NCBI RefSeq assembly: GCF_034932365.1
Contig: NZ_JAYGHR010000084.1
Span: 4,970 to 68,969 of the forward strand
Source of the DNA: Capilliphycus robustus
GTDB lineage: Bacteria > Cyanobacteriota > Cyanobacteriia > Cyanobacteriales > Microcoleaceae
Length of the DNA stretch: 64,000 nucleotides
Reading direction: 5' to 3'
Position numbers and translations under genes: made by a program. Under the pieces are notes generated by a model. It was not told where the DNA came from. It saw only the letters and a program-made list of their open reading frames with translations, and did no database searches. Shown one piece after another: positions 59,987-64,000 of the stretch (position 1 is its first letter; every line of letters starts with the position of its first letter).

Positions 59987-61402
59987 CTACATTTCCTCAA
60001 GTTCTAGTCCCTTTGTTTCCCGAATAAAGAACCAGACAAAAAAGAAAGAAATCGCGGCGGCTGTTGTATATAATCCGTAAGCTGAACCCAACCCAAACTG
60101 TGATAATAACGGTGGAAATGTCGTCGAAACGATAAAATTTGCCACCCACTGCACGGCTGCGGCGACTGCTAAAGCGATTCCCCGAATTTGATTATTAAAC
60201 ATTTCTCCTAACATCACCCACACAATCGGCCCCCAAGAAAAACCAAAACAAAAGACATAAAGATTTGCCGCTAATAATGCTAAAATTCCGGCTAAACCTG
60301 TTAACGTGGGTTCACCACTGGCATTAACAGTCGCATTACTAAATAAAACCGCCATTGTTCCCAATGTAATCGTCATTCCCAGCGAACCTAATAATAGTAA
60401 CGGCTTGCGTCCAAACTTATCCACAAACGCAATTGCAACTAAAGTTGTAATAATATTAGTAATCCCTGTAATCACCGTTACTGATAGAGAATCCGCCTCT
60501 GTAAACCCGACCGAACGCCACAACACACTACTATAATAAAAAATTACGTTAATCCCGACAAATTGTTGAAAAACCGATAAACCGATCCCGACCCAAACAA
60601 TTGGAAGTAATCCACCCCGACGACTCATTAAATCCGATAATTGAGATTTATGTTCTCGTTGAACTGTGCGACGAATCTCAGCAATTTTCGCTGCAACATT
60701 TCCCCCAATCACCTTTTCTAAAACAATCGCCGCTTCTGCTTCTTGTCCTTGAGCGACTAAATATCGAGGAGATTCAGGAATTTTTAAAGCCCCCACCCCA
60801 TACAAAATCGCCGGAATAATTTCTAGCCAAAACATCCAGCGCCAAGCATCAATTCCAAACAAAAATGGATTTTCAGCCGAACCCGAGAAACTAACAATCA
60901 AAAAGTTAGTTAAAAGAGCGATAAAAATCCCGGTAACAATGGCTAATTGTTGGAGAGAACCCAAACGTCCCCGCAGATGCGCCGGAGATATTTCCGCAAT
61001 ATAAGCAGGGGCGATCACACTCGCAACACCCACTCCTAACCCCCCCAATAACCGCCAAGCAATAAACCCCCCTAAATTGAACGGAACACCTGAACCAATG
61101 GCACTCAGGGTAAACATTACCGCCGCAATAATCATCATTTTGGCGCGTCCATAGCGATCGGCAATTGGCCCTGCAAAAAAGGCACCCACCGCCGAACCCA
61201 ATAAAGCCAGAGAAACCGCTAACCCAATTTCAACCGGAGTGGCGTTAAAATGATTTTGCAGCGCAATCACCGCACCATTGATTACGGCAGTATCAAAACC
61301 AAATAAAAAGCCACCTAAAGCGGCTACACTGGCAATTAGGATAACAAACGTTGTGCTAGAACTTGAGGTTTTAAGATTTTCATGTTCAGGTTGAGAAGTC
61401 AT
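59987..61402 (-). CDS. MFS sugar porter (glucose/fructose type)
   Basis: This 471-residue, 12-helix plasma-membrane transporter carries the sugar porter signatures: GFDTAVINGAVIAL, DRYGRAKMMI (loop 2-3), PESPRYLVAQGQ after helix 6, QQFVGINVIFYYSSVLW (helix 7 substrate site), DKFGRKPLLLLGS (loop 8-9) and the end ETKGLELEEM. It probably brings hexose in with protons, like GlcP of Synechocystis. Glucokinase is encoded 370 bases upstream on the same strand, forming an uptake and phosphorylation pair. The exact sugar is not known. Confidence 0.92.
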   Translation of the reverse strand: MTSQPEHENLKTSSSSTTFVILIASVAALGGFLFGFDTAVINGAVIALQNHFNATPVEIGLAVSLALLGSAVGAFFAGPIADRYGRAKMMIIAAVMFTLSAIGSGVPFNLGGFIAWRLLGGLGVGVASVIAPAYIAEISPAHLRGRLGSLQQLAIVTGIFIALLTNFLIVSFSGSAENPFLFGIDAWRWMFWLEIIPAILYGVGALKIPESPRYLVAQGQEAEAAIVLEKVIGGNVAAKIAEIRRTVQREHKSQLSDLMSRRGGLLPIVWVGIGLSVFQQFVGINVIFYYSSVLWRSVGFTEADSLSVTVITGITNIITTLVAIAFVDKFGRKPLLLLGSLGMTITLGTMAVLFSNATVNASGEPTLTGLAGILALLAANLYVFCFGFSWGPIVWVMLGEMFNNQIRGIALAVAAAVQWVANFIVSTTFPPLLSQFGLGSAYGLYTTAAAISFFFVWFFIRETKGLELEEM

Positions 61403-61521
61403 GGTTTTAGGTAAGATAAAATGCTTGAATATTTTGTACTGATAATTGATGGTAAATTCTGTAGGATAGGGTTCGCATAGATTGATTAATCTTATAAATT
61501 ACTAATAAATAATCCCAAGCG

Positions 61522-61717
61522 TAGGGGCGGGTTCATTACAGTTTACAGTTTACAGTTTACAGTGACCAGTTTTTACAGTTTACAGTTTACAGTTATTAGT
61601 TATTAGTTACCAGCTTTTACAGTTATCACTGGTTACTGGTTACTGGTCACTGGTTACTGGTTACTGGTTACTGGTTACTGTTCACTGGTCACTGTTCACT
61701 GTTTAAACCCGCCCCTA
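61522..61717. repeat. MITE-like element, copy C
   Basis: TAGGGGCGGGTTCATTACAG at the left and CTGTTTAAACCCGCCCCTA at the right are nearly perfect terminal inverted repeats. The left half of the interior is made of TTTACAG/CAGTTAY heptads and the right half of their complements (ACTGGTT, ACTGGTC), so the 196 bases can fold into a long hairpin. It fills much of the 370-base gap between glucokinase and the sugar porter. Confidence 0.75.
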
Positions 61718-61772
61718 CAGGTTTACCGAATGAATAATTAGCCGCCTTTTCAAGCATTTTTGAGGTTAATAA

Positions 61773-62831
61773 TCAGACTAATTGAGCTGCACACAACGCC
61801 GCACCGATTAAACCCACTTTAGGATTAAGAACAATATAAACTGGAACTTTTTCCATCAACGGACTAATTCGACCTTTGGAAGTAAAGGCTTTCATAAAAA
61901 TACCTTGTTCCATCAGATCCAGATTTTTTGCAGCAATTCCACCCGCAATAAACAACCCGCCATAGGGTAATAGTTTTAAAGCCATATTTCCCGCTTCAGT
62001 CCCATAGGCATCAACAAATAGTTTCATCGTTTGTTCGCAAAGGTAATCATCTCTCGCAGCAGCTTTGGAAATTTCAGCCCCGAGATCAACGGTTTTTTCT
62101 CCTTTGCCCATTTCTTGTTTCCACGTCTTAAAAACTTCCGCCATTTCTGGGGTTTCTAAGGAAGAATTGCGATCGCGCATAAACTGATAAATGGCAGCAA
62201 TTCCCATCCCTGAAACAATCCGTTCAACCGAAACTCGTGAAATATTGTTCAGTTCTCGCACATAGCTTAATAGTTGAAATTCTAATTCAGAACGAGGGGC
62301 AAAATCAACGTGTCCGCCTTCAGTGGAAAAGACATAATAAGCGCCAGCAGTCGGAATAACAAAGCCTTCACCGAGTCCAGTACCCGCCCCAATAACAGCG
62401 ATAGGTGCAGTTGCATCGGGTTCGCCCACTTGTAGAATGCGTAAGTCTTCTGGGGTTAAACCGACAACTCCATAACCAATGGCAGCAAAATCATTAATCA
62501 GTTTAACTTTAGAAAGATTTAATTCTTGTTCGAGGTGTTTCGCGTCGAGAAACCAGCTTAAATTCGTGAGATCGCAGGTATTATTAACGACAGGGCCAGC
62601 AATTCCGAAACAGGCTTTTTCGGGGATGTATTTTGTCCCTAAACTTTTTTCAGCACTGTCTAAAAACTCGATCACGATGGGAGTCAGATCACAATAGGCT
62701 TGAGAAGCGTAACTGTGTTCGTATAGAGTTGTCAGTAAAGGAAGGGGTTTTAGAGACTCGCTGGGTTCGGCTTTGACTAGGCAGAGAATGGTCTTCGTAC
62801 CACCAATATCTCCGGCTAACAGAATGGTCAT
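61773..62831 (-). CDS. glk: Glucokinase
   Basis: This 352-residue ROK-independent bacterial glucokinase (Glk family) phosphorylates glucose with ATP. The phosphate loop is LAGDIGGTKTIL. Sugar-site motifs are CFGIAGPVVNNTCDLTNLSWFLD and LINDFAAIGYGV. A second ATP segment is VIGAGTGLGEGFVIP with STEGGHVDFAPRSELE. The end region KLLPYGGLFIAGGIAAKN is the adenosine motif. It works with the sugar porter downstream. Confidence 0.95.
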   Translation of the reverse strand: MTILLAGDIGGTKTILCLVKAEPSESLKPLPLLTTLYEHSYASQAYCDLTPIVIEFLDSAEKSLGTKYIPEKACFGIAGPVVNNTCDLTNLSWFLDAKHLEQELNLSKVKLINDFAAIGYGVVGLTPEDLRILQVGEPDATAPIAVIGAGTGLGEGFVIPTAGAYYVFSTEGGHVDFAPRSELEFQLLSYVRELNNISRVSVERIVSGMGIAAIYQFMRDRNSSLETPEMAEVFKTWKQEMGKGEKTVDLGAEISKAAARDDYLCEQTMKLFVDAYGTEAGNMALKLLPYGGLFIAGGIAAKNLDLMEQGIFMKAFTSKGRISPLMEKVPVYIVLNPKVGLIGAALCAAQLV

Positions 62832-63021
62832 GCTTAAATTACTCCGAATCTCGCTAATATAGGTAGTTTATCAAACTGTCTGAGCATTTTAAGCAGAGAT
62901 TCGGCTTGGATCTAGTATCTTTGGGATGAGTTTCGCTGAAAAGGCCCGTTCAAACCTGCCAATTCATTCATTTTTGATGAATTGCTTTAAATTCACACAG
63001 AAAGTCGTTCATGCAATGTAT

Positions 63022-63079
63022 TAGAAACCCGATTTCTGAGGTTAGGGCCTAAACTGTTATCAAAAACCGAGTTTCTAGG
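63022..63079. repeat. Second, diverged AGAAACC-type palindromic repeat
   Basis: TAGAAACCCGATTTCTG (from 63022) faces AAAAACCGAGTTTCTAG (to 63078 or so) across about 24 bases. The arms are related to the repeat at 47342-47409 but have drifted. It lies between glucokinase and a small unknown gene. Confidence 0.5.
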
Positions 63080-63093
63080 GTGAATGTTTGAAT

Positions 63094-63348
63094 TTATAAT
63101 GAATCAACCCGATCCCAATTGGTGTTAGTGGTTGGGGGCGAACTTGCACGAGATCCGAGAGAATTTGCCATCAACGCAATAATCAACATAAACACAAAAA
63201 AACTAATCAACGCATCAATCGGATCAACAAGTATTTCTTTGCGAGTTTTTTGACCGCAAAAGCTACAATACATCCAGCCTCCCCGTTCTTCACGAGTACA
63301 GGGGAAAGATCGCAAATGTTTCATTTCTTTGTAAGGACAGACTATCAT
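63094..63348 (-). CDS. Small zinc-ribbon membrane protein, 84 residues
   Basis: Not recognised. I start at the ATG at 63348 because GAGGT lies just before it; a longer frame adds an unconvincing hydrophobic leader. The product begins MIVCPYKEMKHLRSFPC, contains a half zinc ribbon YCSFCGQKTRKE, and has one transmembrane helix (about 48-68, LISFFVFMLIIALMANSLG), then a Ser/Pro/Thr-rich tail. The two cysteine pairs (CP...C and CSFC) could hold one zinc. It may form a unit with the next upstream gene. Confidence 0.6.
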   Translation of the reverse strand: MIVCPYKEMKHLRSFPCTREERGGWMYCSFCGQKTRKEILVDPIDALISFFVFMLIIALMANSLGSRASSPPTTNTNWDRVDSL

Positions 63349-63427
63349 AATAACCTCTTTTTTGTTCAACAGTAGGTTGAGTGAAAGAACGCAACCCAAC
63401 AAATACAAACAGAAACAACCCAATAGA

Positions 63428-63856
63428 TTAATGAGTCGGGATGAGTAACATCACGTTATTAGGGATAATTTCTAAAGCGATGGCACTTTCTCCCAAAGCT
63501 TTTCCCATCAAATAAGACTGCTGCAAAGTTGCGGTTAAATATTGCTGCAAAACATCCAACGTCATATAACATTTCACCAAAACAATCGGTTCAGGACACC
63601 AACAATTATTCTGTTGATCAAACCAATTTCCATCGGATAAAACAGCGTTAAAACCGCCATAGGGTTCAATCAGTTGATGAATGTGGGGTTTAGCTTCAGG
63701 AAGCTTAGAAGCCGGAATATGCAAGATCATAGAATATCCCAAAGTATTAGCCATGACCCCAGAATTTGCGATCGCATTTTGTACCATCGGATGCAATATT
63801 CCGGTATTGGGAGAGTTGAAGGTTAGGTTAGCGAGGATGTCTTTAATGTGTTGCAT
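63428..63856 (-). CDS. Hypothetical protein, 142 residues
   Basis: Not recognised. I use the ATG at 63856 (MQHIKDILANLTFNSPNTGIL); the frame continues 47 codons further upstream through repeat-like DNA and is unlikely to be coding there. The protein is soluble, with mixed strands and helices (MANTLGYSMILHIPASKLPEAKPHIHQLIEPYGGFNAVLSDGNWF, VLVKCYMTLDVLQQYLTATL). It lies about 80 bases upstream of the zinc-ribbon gene, in the same direction. Confidence 0.55.
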   Translation of the reverse strand: MQHIKDILANLTFNSPNTGILHPMVQNAIANSGVMANTLGYSMILHIPASKLPEAKPHIHQLIEPYGGFNAVLSDGNWFDQQNNCWCPEPIVLVKCYMTLDVLQQYLTATLQQSYLMGKALGESAIALEIIPNNVMLLIPTH

Positions 63857-64000
63857 GATTGTCTTTTGAGTTCGATAACCTAAGCATCGCAGGGGTTTCA
63901 GGGATTTGACAGGAGGATGTTTGGGTAAGATTGCAAAGTTACCCTTTCTTACCCTCTCTGATGAAAAGGTACCGCCCCCTAAATCCCCTGCCCCCAAACC
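63857..64000. other. Window end, repeat-like intergenic DNA
   Basis: No gene start is visible. The last 30 bases contain G/C-rich repeats (minus strand GGGGGCAGGGGATTTAGGGGGC) of the kind scattered in cyanobacterial intergenic DNA. Confidence 0.3.

Noticed and set aside
61534..61700. Short regular repeats that could suggest a CRISPR array
   Set aside because: Units are contiguous heptamers without unique spacers, and the two halves are complementary; no cas gene is near. This is a tandem repeat inside a MITE-like element.

Overview
The window is chromosomal DNA from a cyanobacterium, most likely a filamentous (Oscillatoriales-type) one. The evidence is a plastocyanin gene (petE), a cytochrome c6 gene (petJ), a bicA-type bicarbonate transporter gene and the glycolytic gap1. 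There are also many GCGATCGC (HIP1) octamers, heptanucleotide tandem repeats of the cyanobacterial STRR type, and several isolated tnpB genes. No rRNA, tRNA or CRISPR array was recognised.

Layout. 0-3.4 kb: cysE and a PPOX flavoprotein gene lie between a decayed tnpB fragment and a frameshifted tnpB. 3.5-7.7 kb: a dienelactone hydrolase, a pyruvate/indolepyruvate-type decarboxylase and three unknown genes. 7.7-12.7 kb: bicA, a tandem universal stress protein, a second SulP transporter and a divergent SmtB-type metal sensor. 12.7-15.3 kb: a BlaI/BlaR-like pair (petR-petP) divergent from petE, followed by petJ; this is the copper-controlled plastocyanin/cytochrome c6 switch. 15.5-24.5 kb: a TPR protein, then the stress genes hrcA, hsp20, a dnaJ/cbpA-type gene and htrA, interrupted at 18.2-21.0 kb by an AT-rich helicase-DUF2290 gene pair. 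25.0-29.3 kb: a three-gene minus-strand operon coding for a dynamin-like GTPase, a second small GTPase and a membrane-anchored coiled-coil protein. 29.9-45.1 kb: a cytochrome b-like protein, a giant alpha-2-macroglobulin lipoprotein, a phosphoribosyltransferase, a nuclease-helicase-pentapeptide fusion, a HEAT-repeat protein, a glycosyltransferase and a PAS/GAF/GGDEF/EAL protein. 45.2-50.9 kb: a SRPBCC protein with a zinc alcohol dehydrogenase, clpC and a DUF1823 gene. 51-63 kb: sugar catabolism genes (gap1, pfkA, glycogen phosphorylase, transaldolase, sugar porter, glucokinase) with an intact tnpB and a cNMP-binding protein among them. The window ends with two small unknown genes.

How the genes work together. 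The 51-63 kb block can take up hexose, phosphorylate it, mobilise glycogen and run lower glycolysis and the pentose phosphate route, so it looks like a dark or heterotrophic metabolism island. petRP-petE-petJ forms a self-contained copper-response circuit with visible operator candidates. The two best candidates for undescribed systems are the helicase-DUF2290 pair and the dynamin-like/second-GTPase/coiled-coil operon. Both look like accessory, conflict-type modules; a defence role is inferred from architecture only. The intergenic DNA also holds a MITE-like family with TAGGGGCGGGTT ends, filled with CAGTTAY/CAGTGAC heptads. One copy now supplies the stop codon and last residues of pfkA.
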